From positions 1,302,001 through 1,366,000 of the forward strand of contig CAVXFH010000002.1 of NCBI GenBank assembly GCA_963761035.1: a stretch of DNA of 64,000 nucleotides. Direction: 5' to 3'. This DNA is from JARRQJ01 sp963761035. GTDB lineage: Bacteria; Pseudomonadota; Gammaproteobacteria; DRLM01. Positions 36,420 through 44,057 of the stretch are shown here, in pieces. The notes beneath the pieces were generated by a model. The model was not told where the DNA came from. It saw only the letters and a program-made list of their open reading frames with translations, and made no database searches. The translations under genes and the position numbers were made by a program. The stretch's first letter is position 1; every line of letters begins with the position of its first letter.

Positions 36420-36911
36420 TCAGGCTTTGTCCGGAATAAACCTCAGCGCCACGCCGTTGTTGCAATAACGCAGGCCGGTAGGCGCCGGACCATCGTTGAA
36501 AATATGGCCCTGGTGGCCGCCGCAGCGCGCGCAGTGGTATTCGGTGCGCGGCAGGATCAGCGTAAAGTCGGCCTTGGTCTCGATGTGTCCGGGCAGCACA
36601 TCGAAGAAGCTGGGCCAGCCCGTGCCGCTGTCGAATTTGAACTTCGACGGGAACAAAGCAAGATCGCAGGCGGCGCAAACGTACAGGCCGCCGCGTTTCT
36701 CGTGATCGAGCGGGCTCGAGAAAGGCCGCTCGGTGCCTTCCTCGCGCAGGACATCATACTGTACCGGGGTCAACAGCCGTTTCCATTCCGCGGCGGTACG
36801 GCTGATCTTCTCAATAATTTCTTTCGACATAGCCCTTGCCGGTAACAGAAATTGCGCCGCGATCAGCATGCCTAAACCGCTCGCCAATTTAATAAAATGT
36901 CGTCTGTTCAT
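36420..36911 (-). CDS. msrB: Exported methionine-R-sulfoxide reductase MsrB
   Basis: A 163-residue protein starting at ATG 36911 (MNRRHFIKLASG), with an RR-type signal that may be Tat dependent. The MsrB domain has the zinc Cys pairs CAAC and CARCGGH, the motif SGTGWPSF and the catalytic Cys in LRYCNNGVALRF (RYCxN). It repairs oxidised Met in periplasmic proteins. It precedes dipZ by 2 bp. An ECF-type promoter motif lies upstream. Confidence 0.93.
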   Translation of the reverse strand: MNRRHFIKLASGLGMLIAAQFLLPARAMSKEIIEKISRTAAEWKRLLTPVQYDVLREEGTERPFSSPLDHEKRGGLYVCAACDLALFPSKFKFDSGTGWPSFFDVLPGHIETKADFTLILPRTEYHCARCGGHQGHIFNDGPAPTGLRYCNNGVALRFIPDKA

Positions 36912-36963
36912 AGCTCCTCTGCAAAAAATCGGCATCCGCCGTCACTGCCATGTCCATTCATCG

Positions 36964-36990
36964 ATTCGGGCGGAATGCCCAAAGGGTTAC
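36964..36990 (-). promoter_or_regulatory. Candidate ECF-sigma promoter of msrB-dipZ
   Basis: On the minus strand GTAACC (36985-36990) is followed after exactly 16 nt by CGAAT (36964-36968), 53 bp before the msrB ATG. GTAACC-N16-CGAA is, as I recall, the motif of the NrsF-controlled SigF of Caulobacter, which also governs methionine sulfoxide reductase genes. The sigma-NrsF pair is encoded less than 1 kb away. Confidence 0.6.
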
Positions 36991-37123
36991 ATCGCCAATA
37001 AGGTCACGCCAACACATGCTTAAAACCGCCTCCAATAGCATTAGCGGGATCTGGCGCCGGCTCGGCCGCTGAACGCCCATTGGAGGCTGTCATCCCCGGA
37101 TCAAACAAGGCCGCCGCCGCAAT

Positions 37124-37459
37124 TCATTTCATCGGCGACATCGGCATGTCGCCGCCTTTATCCATCATGCCGTCCTGACCCATCTTATCGTCCTTCATCA
37201 TCTCGTCTTTCTTCATTTGATCATCTTGTCCCATTTTATCTCCCTGCTTGCTCTTTTTCTTGGAGGACTTCTTCTCCATCATCGCCCCTTTATCCATGGC
37301 ATCCTTGTCCATCGAATCACTATCCATCGCACTGGTGTCCGCAGCGTCCGTGCTCATGCTGTCCTTGGCCATACCGTCCGCGACGGCGTTCTGTGCCAGC
37401 GCCAAGCTGCCCAAGGCCAGCAGGCAAGTGGAAAATAAAGCATAATGAAGCTTGTTCAT
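37124..37459 (-). CDS. MXKDX-repeat Met-rich exported protein
   Basis: The ATG at 37459 sits behind AAGGAG. The 111-residue protein has a signal peptide (YALFSTCLLALGSLALA) and a mature part of Met-Asp-Lys pentapeptides (DSMDKDAMDKGAMM, DKMGQDGMMDKGGDM), matching the pentapeptide MXKDX family. It is very hydrophilic and Met-rich, with no enzyme motif. It could bind metal or act as a sink for oxidants, with oxidised Met repaired by the neighbouring MsrB; that role is inferred. Confidence 0.82.
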   Translation of the reverse strand: MNKLHYALFSTCLLALGSLALAQNAVADGMAKDSMSTDAADTSAMDSDSMDKDAMDKGAMMEKKSSKKKSKQGDKMGQDDQMKKDEMMKDDKMGQDGMMDKGGDMPMSPMK

Positions 37460-37582
37460 CGTGTATCTCCTTGTAAAGTAAAGTGGCATCATTACCAATG
37501 TCGCAGTGCCGAAAGATTATTGCCCCGGGACGGCAATGCATTTCAAAATCCGCGGTGCGGATAGTGTCGACAACCTATGCCG

Positions 37583-37608
37583 TTGACCCGTGCGTTGGCT
37601 TATTCGAA
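37583..37608 (+). promoter_or_regulatory. Candidate autoregulated ECF promoter upstream of the sigma gene
   Basis: TTGACC (37583-37588), 16 nt, then CGAA (37605-37608) resembles the msrB motif with the same spacer, 32 bp before the sigma-factor ATG. ECF genes are often self-activated. The first hexamer differs from GTAACC at two positions, so it is weaker support than the msrB site. Confidence 0.45.
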
Positions 37609-37639
37609 CCGCCTTGGAAAAAGGTTACAGCCGGCTTCA

Positions 37640-38179
37640 ATGACCGAGAACATCACAGACCTTGAGGCGTCGATGCGGCAGGCGCTGGAGGGCGACAAGC
37701 GCGCCTATGCCGAGCTGCTGCGGGAAACCGCGCGGTTTTTACGGTCTTTTTTGTTGAAGCGGCTGCATCTCGAAAGCGAGGTGGACGACCTGTTGCAGGA
37801 GATACTGCTATCCATCCACAAGTCGCGCCACACCTATGACGGCAGGCGCCCGTATAAACCGTGGGCCTACGCCATCGCCAAATTCCGTCTGCACGACTAC
37901 CTGCGCAGGCACTATGCCGACCGCCTGCGCCTGGCCGTGGAATTGTCGGAGGTGGAAAATGATTTGCGCGAGGATGTAACCGAATCCCCCTTCAATTACG
38001 AATCTATCAGCGGGGAAATCCTCAAACTCCCCGAAAAGCAGGCGGCCATATTGCGGATGATGCATCAGGAGGGCTACACCGCCGGAGAGGTGGCGGAGAA
38101 GATCGGTATGAGCGAGTCGGCCGTGAAGGTCGCGGCGCATCGCGCCTATAAGGTATTGAGAGCAAAGCTGGAGGAATGA
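37640..38179 (+). CDS. ECF-type RNA polymerase sigma factor
   Basis: The 179-residue protein from ATG 37640 has region 2 (RAYAELLRETARFLRSFL, DDLLQEILLSIHKSRHTYD) and region 4 (MHQEGYTAGEVAEKIGMSES) of extracytoplasmic-function sigma factors. It directs RNA polymerase to stress promoters when released by its anti-sigma factor. The next gene, overlapping by 4 bp, is that NrsF-type partner. I expect its targets to include msrB-dipZ and itself. Confidence 0.93.
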   Translation: MTENITDLEASMRQALEGDKRAYAELLRETARFLRSFLLKRLHLESEVDDLLQEILLSIHKSRHTYDGRRPYKPWAYAIAKFRLHDYLRRHYADRLRLAVELSEVENDLREDVTESPFNYESISGEILKLPEKQAAILRMMHQEGYTAGEVAEKIGMSESAVKVAAHRAYKVLRAKLEE

Positions 38180-38814
38180 TGGGAAACACCGAACAATTGA
38201 TCAAAGCCCTGAGCGAAGACGCGGGAAAGGTGCGGGCCGCGCCGCATCCATTCACGTTGAGCCTCAAATGGGCAGGCGCGGCCGCGGTCTACCTCGCCGC
38301 GCTGCTGGCGGTTTCCGGTCTGCGCCCGGATTTGTTGCACGCTTTCGACCGGCCGTGGTTTGCCGCCGAACTCGCGTCCCTGCTAGGTATCTTCATCGCC
38401 ACCGCGGTCGGCGCCGCATTGCTGGCCTTTCCCGATCTGCATCAGAAGCGTGGCATCGCCTTTGCGCCGCTGGCGATGTTCGTCTTGTTCCTGGCGGTCA
38501 TCTTTTTCGCGTGGCACGCCGACCGTCCGCCGGCGCCCTTGCCCGCGCACACCTTTGAATGCACTTCCTGCATCATCCTGGTCGCGCTGCCGCCGGCCGC
38601 GTGGACGTTTTATACAATCCGCAAACTGGCCAGCACCCACTACTATCTGGCGGGCTGTCTCGCGGTGCTGTCCGCGTTCAGCATCGGCGCCTTGTGGCTG
38701 CGCCTGCATGAAGTAAACGATTCCATCGCACACGTCGTCGAATGGCATTACCTGCCCATGCTCGCCGCCGGATTCATCGGTCTGTGGTTGGGAAAAGTGA
38801 TATTGAAATGGTGA
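38176..38814 (+). CDS. nrsF: NrsF-type (DUF1109) membrane anti-sigma factor
   Basis: A 212-residue protein with six membrane helices after a short cytoplasmic N-terminus (NTEQLIKALSEDAGKV) that probably holds the sigma factor. Cys residues in HTFECTSCIILVALPP and LAGCLAVL are candidates for redox or metal sensing, as reported for NrsF. The start overlaps the sigma stop (ATGA), which keeps the two in balance. Confidence 0.88.
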   Translation: MMGNTEQLIKALSEDAGKVRAAPHPFTLSLKWAGAAAVYLAALLAVSGLRPDLLHAFDRPWFAAELASLLGIFIATAVGAALLAFPDLHQKRGIAFAPLAMFVLFLAVIFFAWHADRPPAPLPAHTFECTSCIILVALPPAAWTFYTIRKLASTHYYLAGCLAVLSAFSIGALWLRLHEVNDSIAHVVEWHYLPMLAAGFIGLWLGKVILKW

Positions 38815-39003
38815 CTTTTTTGGCGATGGCGCGGATAAGGCGCGGCGTACTGTTTCCTTACTGCTCTTAGTGGATTATCTTTGCCGAACCGGCTCCGTCC
38901 ATTCCGAATCTATAAGGAAGAGGCGCCGCAATCTGCGTCTTGTTAGCTTGTGCTAAGATGAATTCGATCGATGACGTTTTAACTTTTTCAAGAAGGAGAG
39001 ACA

Positions 39004-39420
39004 ATGTCCAAGATCACTGCCTGGTGCGCCGGTTGGGCGCCGTACTTGTTGAGTCTGCTGCGCATCGTCACCGGCTTTCTGTTCATGGAACACGGCGGCA
39101 TGAAGCTGCTGGGGTTTCCCGCGCCCATGGGGGATATTCCGCTGCTGTCGCTGATGGGCTTTGCCGGCATACTCGAACTGGTCGGCGGCTTTTTGATCCT
39201 GATCGGACTCTTCACCCGGGCGACCGGGTTCATACTGTCGGGCGAAATGGCGTTCGCCTATTTCATGGCGCACGCGCCGCATAGTTTCTGGCCGGTGCTC
39301 AACCATGGCGAACCGGCGGTGCTGTACTGCTTTATTTTTCTCTATCTGGCTGCCGCGGGCGGCGGCGCCTGGAGTGCGGACCACGCATTCTGTCATCGCC
39401 ACAAGCCTGCCGCACCCTGA
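39004..39420 (+). CDS. doxX: DoxX-family membrane protein
   Basis: The ATG follows GAAGGAGAG. The 138-residue protein has four membrane helices and family motifs (ITGFLFMEHGGMKLLGFP, GILELVGGFLILIGLFTR, EMAFAYFMAH). DoxX proteins are inner-membrane components tied to quinone or thiol redox in some species. It may extend the stress regulon, though no matching promoter motif was found before it. Confidence 0.9.
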   Translation: MSKITAWCAGWAPYLLSLLRIVTGFLFMEHGGMKLLGFPAPMGDIPLLSLMGFAGILELVGGFLILIGLFTRATGFILSGEMAFAYFMAHAPHSFWPVLNHGEPAVLYCFIFLYLAAAGGGAWSADHAFCHRHKPAAP

Positions 39421-39539
39421 TCCGATCGCTGCTGTTTCTTTTACGGCAATCGGCGACACGCCGCTGTCGATTCAAAGGGGGATCGTTCGATTATCTTATG
39501 GCATGATTAGGCGGCACTTATCGCAGAGGAGGACCGGGG

Positions 39540-40745
39540 ATGGTACGCGCAACCAAAAAGTCGGCGACTAAAAAGAAAGGCCAGACCCGCTCAAGGCGCG
39601 TCTCGCACCTGCTCCGCTCGCGGCGGGTGCTGGTGATGGTCGCCACCCGCAAGGGCGCGTGGCTGTTTCACGGCGATGCCACGCGCCGCACCTGGCGCGT
39701 GGACGGACCGCACTTCCTCGGCCACATCATCAATCATCTGGTGCTGGACCCGCGCGACGGACGCACGCTGCTGGCGGCGGCCAGGACCGGCCACCTCGGC
39801 CCGACCATTTTTCGCTCCACGGACCGCGGGCGCACCTGGAAAGAAGCGGCGAAGCCGCCGGCGTTTCCCAAAGCACCGGAGGGTGAAAAGGGCCGCACGG
39901 TCGATCATACCTTCTGGCTCACCCCCTGCCACGCCAACGAACCCAATGCCTGGTACGCCGGCACCTCGCCGCAAGGCCTGTTCCGCTCCGGCGACGGCGG
40001 CGACACCTGGCAGCCGTTTTCCCACATCAACGACGACCCGCAGTACCGAACGTGGATGGGCAGCGTACAGGACGGCACGCCGGACGGACCGAAGCTGCAC
40101 TCCATCATCGTCGACCCCCGCGATCCCGCCCACCTCTACTTCGCCATGTCGGGCGGCGGCATCCACGAATCTCGGGACGGCGGCAAGACCTTCGCCACTT
40201 TGGTGAAAGGCATGGAGGTGGTGGAGGGGTTCGACGCGGGCAACATCGCCTTCCACGATCCCCATTGCGTGCGGCTGTGTCCCAGCGATCCGGATCGCCT
40301 CTATCAACAGAATCACTGCGGCATCTACCGCATCGACCGGCCGTCCAACGAGTGGACGCGCATCGGCAGGAGCATGCCCAAGAAGGTCGGCGACATCGGC
40401 TTTCCCATGGTAGTGCACCCGCGCGACGCGGACACCGCCTGGGTATTCCCCATGGACGGCACCATGGTGTGGCCGCGCACCAGCCCGGACGGCAAACCCG
40501 CCGCCTTTGTCACGCGCAACGGCGGCAAGAGCTGGCAGCGTCTCGCCAACGGTCTGCCCGAGAGCCAGGCGTGGTGGACGGTGAAGCGCCAGGCCATGAC
40601 GGCGGACGCGCACGATCCGGTCGGTTTGTACTTCGGCACCACCGGCGGCGAACTGTGGATGAGCCGCGACGAAGGCAAACGCTGGACCTGCCTCGCGCGC
40701 AACCTCCCCGAAATCTATGCCGTGGAGACCGCCGAGATTTTATGA
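39540..40745 (+). CDS. BNR-repeat (sialidase-like beta-propeller) protein
   Basis: A 401-residue protein with a basic N-terminus and BNR/Asp-box repeats (FRSTDRGRTWKE, FRSGDGGDTWQP, HESRDGGKTF, VTRNGGKSWQRL, MSRDEGKRWTCL), the blades of a six- or seven-bladed propeller. No sialidase catalytic set was seen and there is no signal peptide, so it is probably a cytoplasmic binding protein. It is followed 84 bp later by a MoaD/ThiS-like gene. The last 30 codons and this spacer occur again at 42445-42613. Confidence 0.82.
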   Translation: MVRATKKSATKKKGQTRSRRVSHLLRSRRVLVMVATRKGAWLFHGDATRRTWRVDGPHFLGHIINHLVLDPRDGRTLLAAARTGHLGPTIFRSTDRGRTWKEAAKPPAFPKAPEGEKGRTVDHTFWLTPCHANEPNAWYAGTSPQGLFRSGDGGDTWQPFSHINDDPQYRTWMGSVQDGTPDGPKLHSIIVDPRDPAHLYFAMSGGGIHESRDGGKTFATLVKGMEVVEGFDAGNIAFHDPHCVRLCPSDPDRLYQQNHCGIYRIDRPSNEWTRIGRSMPKKVGDIGFPMVVHPRDADTAWVFPMDGTMVWPRTSPDGKPAAFVTRNGGKSWQRLANGLPESQAWWTVKRQAMTADAHDPVGLYFGTTGGELWMSRDEGKRWTCLARNLPEIYAVETAEIL

Positions 40746-40816
40746 CACTCACTCTTTTTTGTCCCCTCTCCCCCCGGGATTTATGCCCTTTAGGGTAGAG
40801 GGCTAGGGTGAGGGGA
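40743..40816. repeat. GC-rich intergenic repeat, copy 1
   Basis: The segment after the BNR stop has CCCCTCTCCC... and CCCTTTAGGGTAGAGGGC...GTGAGGGG, which can fold on itself. A near-identical copy lies at 42541-42613, and a related but longer element at 45331-45430. It looks like a common proteobacterial intergenic palindrome family. Confidence 0.65.
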
Positions 40817-40829
40817 GTTTAAAGGAACC

Positions 40830-41087
40830 ATGAAAGTCCTAATCCCCGGCCCACTGCTCTCCTACACAAATCAACGTGAGGTGGATGCCGACGGCGCAAC
40901 CTTCGCCGAACTGCTCGCCGACCTCGACCGCCGATTCCCCGGCCTGCGCTTCCGCGTCATCGACGAACAGGACCGGATGCGCGCTCATATGCGCTTCTTC
41001 GTCAACGGCGAGCAGGTGTTCGATATGGCGCGCCCGCTGCGTACCGGCGACAGCGTGCAGATCGTGCAGGCCCTGAGCGGGGGGTGA
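40830..41087 (+). CDS. MoaD/ThiS-like ubiquitin-fold protein, copy 1
   Basis: An 85-residue beta-grasp protein beginning KVLIPGPLLSYTN and ending VQIVQALSGG. The terminal Gly-Gly is what an E1-like enzyme adenylates to make a thiocarboxylate or conjugate. No MoeB/ThiF-type E1 is in the window. It follows the BNR protein, a pairing that I believe recurs in other genomes, so the two may work together. A copy about 82% identical lies at 42655-42912. Confidence 0.87.
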   Translation: MKVLIPGPLLSYTNQREVDADGATFAELLADLDRRFPGLRFRVIDEQDRMRAHMRFFVNGEQVFDMARPLRTGDSVQIVQALSGG

Positions 41088-41597
41088 GGTTTGTCCGTGG
41101 TATAGGCGTCGGGTGGAACCCCGGGAGCCGATGATGACGTCATGCCAAAGTAAGTAACGCTTCTTGCCCGCATTTCCCCCGTTATCTCTCACAATGATTT
41201 TCGCATTCGCCGCCGCGAAGCTTGGCGATTATCCTGCTCCCAACCGGGTTGTTAACCCGGATTAAATCAACGGTGTCGGAAATATCCCATAGCTAAAGAA
41301 TTTAATAGTGAAAGATCACCGAAACTTCCTTTGCTCTCTCCACTTGCGTCGCATTAACCATGTTCGGCAGTCAAGCTTTCAGCATGGCGCGGACCGGATG
41401 GCATGCTATTTTCCCCGCGATTTCGCCGCGGCGAGCTATCTCCTACAGCGAGCGCTACTCTTAATCGGCCCGCTGGATTATGATAACCATCAAATGGAGC
41501 GGTAATTTTTTGAGCAATTGATGCAACACCCTGCGACCCGCCATCCAAGATGGCGAATGATAGTAACTCTGAAGTGTGTGATAGCAAAGGAGGATAT
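41088..41597. other. Intergenic region with one short hairpin
   Basis: This 510-bp gap holds no gene. A perfect hairpin CCGGGTT-GTT-AACCCGG lies at 41244-41260 without a T run, so it may be an operator or weak terminator. The right end should carry the promoter of the ElaB-like set. Confidence 0.4.
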
Positions 41598-41921
41598 ATG
41601 GCGGACGATACCATACGCAAAGAAATGGATGCCGTAAAAGCGGACATGGCGCAGCTGCGCGAAGACATTGCCGGATTGACCAACGCGGTCAAAGGCGTCG
41701 CTGCCGAGAACATCGCGGGCGCCAAGGCCAAGGCGGAAGAGCGCGTGCACAAGGCATGGGAAGATATCGAGGAACGCTTCGAGAAACTGTTGAACGAGGG
41801 TAAGGCCACATTCAACAAGGCCGAGCAACAGGTCGGCGAACACCCGGTCGGCAGCGTGCTGACCGCCTTCGGTATTGGTTTCATCATTGCCAAATTACTC
41901 GACATGGGAGGCCGGCGCTGA
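41598..41921 (+). CDS. DUF883/ElaB-YqjD-like membrane-anchored protein
   Basis: The ATG at 41598 follows AAAGGAGG; a longer frame to 41550 lacks a site. The 107-residue protein is a long helix (KADMAQLREDIAGLTNAVKGV...EERFEKLLNEG) with a C-terminal membrane segment (VGSVLTAFGIGFIIAKLLDMG), as in ElaB/YqjD, which anchor ribosomes to the membrane in stationary-phase E. coli. It starts a three-gene set. Confidence 0.85.
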   Translation: MADDTIRKEMDAVKADMAQLREDIAGLTNAVKGVAAENIAGAKAKAEERVHKAWEDIEERFEKLLNEGKATFNKAEQQVGEHPVGSVLTAFGIGFIIAKLLDMGGRR

Positions 41922-41995
41922 CCCACCTGACGGAATATATCATCGCCCTGGCGGATCTTCTGGAAGCCGAGGGCAGGGTCCTGCGCCGTACCGCC

Positions 41996-42193
41996 ATGCG
42001 CACCGGCATGGGGCTGGCGATCATCGCGGTGGCGGGATTGTTCGTATTCGTCGGCCTGGGTTTTTGTCTGTGGGCGGCTTATCAAGGCCTGGCCGTCCAA
42101 CTGGGCGCGACGAGCGCTGCCCTTGTGATCGGCGTACTCATGTTGCTCTTGGCGGGATTGTTGGCATGGACCGCGATACGACTCACCCGCTAA
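41996..42193 (+). CDS. YqjE-like holin-family membrane protein
   Basis: From ATG 41996 it has 65 residues with two membrane helices (GLAIIAVAGLFVFVGLGF and ALVIGVLMLLLAGLLAW). The frame is open upstream to about 41918 and encodes a plausible amphipathic helix (TEYIIALADLLEAEGRVLRR), so translation may start earlier at a non-ATG codon that overlaps the preceding stop. The order ElaB/YqjD-YqjE is conserved in E. coli (yqjD-yqjE-yqjK). Confidence 0.7.
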   Translation: MRTGMGLAIIAVAGLFVFVGLGFCLWAAYQGLAVQLGATSAALVIGVLMLLLAGLLAWTAIRLTR

Positions 42194-42411
42194 CCCCCGA
42201 AGAGGCCAAGGTCAGACTGCGGGCGGCCGCGGAACGGGTGAGCCTGATAAATTGGATGAGCCAGCACAAAGGCGGCGTTCTTGCCGCGGCGCTGGCCAGC
42301 GGCTTTATCGCCGGGCGGTCACGCTCCTCCCTAATGGCGCCCGCGATGCTGGTGCGGCAAGTCGTACCGATGTTATTACTGGCTTTGTTCCGCAAGCGCA
42401 AAGGAAAATAA
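42166..42411 (+). CDS. Small basic protein after the YqjE-like gene
   Basis: An 81-residue protein starting inside the end of the previous gene (28-bp overlap). It has an N-terminal helix (TPEEAKVRLRAAAERVSL), a hydrophobic middle (GGVLAAALASGFIAG), a second hydrophobic part (LVRQVVPMLLLALF) and a basic tail (RKRKGK). Position matches that of YqjK, but I see no clear sequence match. It completes the three-gene set. Confidence 0.65.
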   Translation: MDRDTTHPLTPEEAKVRLRAAAERVSLINWMSQHKGGVLAAALASGFIAGRSRSSLMAPAMLVRQVVPMLLLALFRKRKGK

Positions 42412-42426
42412 TATCGATTGGCGTAT

Positions 42427-42543
42427 ATGCGCTTCTTCGTCAACGGCGAACTGTGGATGAGCCGCGACAAAGGCCAACGTTGGACCCGTATCGCGCGCAA
42501 CCTTCCCGAGATCTACGCGGTGGAAGCCGCCGAGATTTTATGA
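42427..42543 (+). pseudogene. Chimeric fragment: MoaD-like piece joined to BNR protein C-terminus
   Basis: The 38-codon frame begins MRFFVNGE, identical to the middle of the MoaD-like protein, and continues LWMSRDKGQRWTRIARNL..., the last 30 residues of the BNR protein. The join is at GGCGA, shared by both parents. It marks a tandem duplication end point and is probably not a working gene. Confidence 0.8.
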
Positions 42544-42613
42544 CACTCACTCTTTTTAGTCCCCTCTCCCTCCGGGATTTATGCCCTTTAGGGTAGAGGG
42601 CTTGGGTGAGGGA
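42541..42613. repeat. GC-rich intergenic repeat, copy 2
   Basis: Near-identical to 40743-40816, including TGACACTCACTCTTTTT and GGGTAGAGGGC. It was carried along in the duplication that also produced the second MoaD-like copy. Confidence 0.7.
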
Positions 42614-42654
42614 TGTACAATATTACTGCTGCACATCGACCCAACATTGAACCC

Positions 42655-42912
42655 ATGAAAGTCCTAATCCCCGGCCCCCTGCTCTCCTACACCAACAAGC
42701 GGGAGGTCGAAGCGAGCGGTACGACCATTGCCGATCTGCTCACCGACCTCGACCGCCAATACCCCGGCCTGCGCTTCCGCGTCATCGACGATCAGGAAAG
42801 AATGCGCGCTCACATGCGCTTCTTCGTCAATGGTGAGCAGGTGTTCGGTATGGCGCGACCGCCACGCGCGAGTGACTCGGTGCAGATCGTGCAGGCGTTA
42901 AGTGGGGGGTGA
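42655..42912 (+). CDS. MoaD/ThiS-like ubiquitin-fold protein, copy 2
   Basis: The start is ATG 42655, matching copy 1. The 85-residue product differs from copy 1 at 15 positions, and all changes keep the fold and the terminal LSGG. That pattern suggests selection on both copies. The G-to-K change at none of the Gly-Gly positions means it should still be usable by an E1-like enzyme. It lacks a complete BNR partner; only the fragment upstream remains. Confidence 0.85.
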   Translation: MKVLIPGPLLSYTNKREVEASGTTIADLLTDLDRQYPGLRFRVIDDQERMRAHMRFFVNGEQVFGMARPPRASDSVQIVQALSGG

Positions 42913-43076
42913 GGCTGAACAATTGGGATTCGAATACGGTTCTTTCGAATCTTTGTAAAGATTTCTCATTGATTAAATCAATGCACGTCATAAACATTAG
43001 CACAAGCACAGTAATGACGAAATATGTAATGAAAAATCTTATAACTGAATTTCTTGTAGTCGTTTCCCTATAGTAT

Positions 43077-44057
43077 ATGCGCTATTGGTGGGTAAATCAG
43101 AATCAGACGTTTGACCAGGAATTTGCTGGGTGTTATCTCTGGTCTCCAAAACGTAAATCTAATCAGCAGCGTAATCCCTTCTATGAATTTATGCGCGAAG
43201 TTGCGCCCGGGGATATTATCTTTTCATTCCAAGGTACTTTGATTAGGGCGATGGGGATTGCTCTATCTCATTGTTACGAATCCCCTAAACCAAGCGAATT
43301 TGGCACCGCGGGTTCCAATTGGAGTGATATAGGCTGGAAAGTCGAGGTTCAGTACTATTCGCTTCAGAATCAAATACGCCCTGTAGATGAAATCTCGATA
43401 TTGTTACCACTGCTACCTGAACGCTATTCCCCACTACAATCCACAGGGAGAGGAAACCAATCGGTATATCTCACGGCTGTACCGCCAGGTCTTGCAACTG
43501 CGTTAGTGGGTTTGATCGGCCACGAAGCGATTCAGCTTGTTAAAGGAACCTTTGTTAAAGATCAAAATATAATTGATATTGCAGTCCCTGACATTCTTCG
43601 ATGGGAGGACCATGTTATACAGCAGATTACAGCACAAGGTATTCCCGAGACTGAGCGTGAAGCGCTTGTCATGGCTCGAAGAGGGCAAGGCCTTTTTAAA
43701 AGAAATGTACAACAACACGAAGGTCGCTGCCGGGTAACAGGAGTTGATCGGATTGAGCACCTGATTGCCAGTCATTGTAAGCCTTGGAGAGATTGCGATT
43801 CGAATCAAGAACGCCTAGATGGAGAGAATGGGCTCTTGCTTACTCCAAATATTGATCACTTATTCGATAGAGGTTTTATTTCTTTTGAGAATAATGGTGC
43901 ACTGCTAGTTTCACCCGTTGCACATAAGGAATCGTTGCGAAGGATGGGCGTTCCCGTTGATACAGTACGTAATGTGGGGAGCTTCTCGGAGAGACAGAAA
44001 TTTTACTTAGAATTCCACCGTGAGAATTTATTTTTAGCGGCAAATTTTGCCCGATGA
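43077..44057 (+). CDS. HNH endonuclease with EVE/PUA-like N-terminus
   Basis: This 326-residue protein lies in an AT-rich stretch unlike its neighbours. The N-terminus (RYWWVNQNQTF..., FYEFMREVAPGDIIFSF, MGIAL) resembles EVE/PUA-like domains that read modified bases. The C-terminal part has an HNH_2-type nuclease motif: HEGRCRVTGV, HLIASHCKPWRDC, NGLLLTPNIDHLFDRGFISF (about residues 210-275). The combination suggests a modification-dependent (type IV-like) restriction enzyme. No methylase or other defence gene is next to it. Low GC and lack of a strong ribosome-binding site fit horizontal gain. Confidence 0.82.
   Translation: MRYWWVNQNQTFDQEFAGCYLWSPKRKSNQQRNPFYEFMREVAPGDIIFSFQGTLIRAMGIALSHCYESPKPSEFGTAGSNWSDIGWKVEVQYYSLQNQIRPVDEISILLPLLPERYSPLQSTGRGNQSVYLTAVPPGLATALVGLIGHEAIQLVKGTFVKDQNIIDIAVPDILRWEDHVIQQITAQGIPETEREALVMARRGQGLFKRNVQQHEGRCRVTGVDRIEHLIASHCKPWRDCDSNQERLDGENGLLLTPNIDHLFDRGFISFENNGALLVSPVAHKESLRRMGVPVDTVRNVGSFSERQKFYLEFHRENLFLAANFAR

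Noticed and set aside
37028..37087. Inverted repeat GCCTCCAAT ... ATTGGAGGC between the MXKDX gene and msrB
   Set aside because: The 42-nt loop and the absence of a T run make it a poor terminator; it may be chance.
38900..38930. A possible third ECF promoter before doxX (CCGAACC ... CCGAATC)
   Set aside because: The spacer is 14 and not 16, and the first hexamer does not match.
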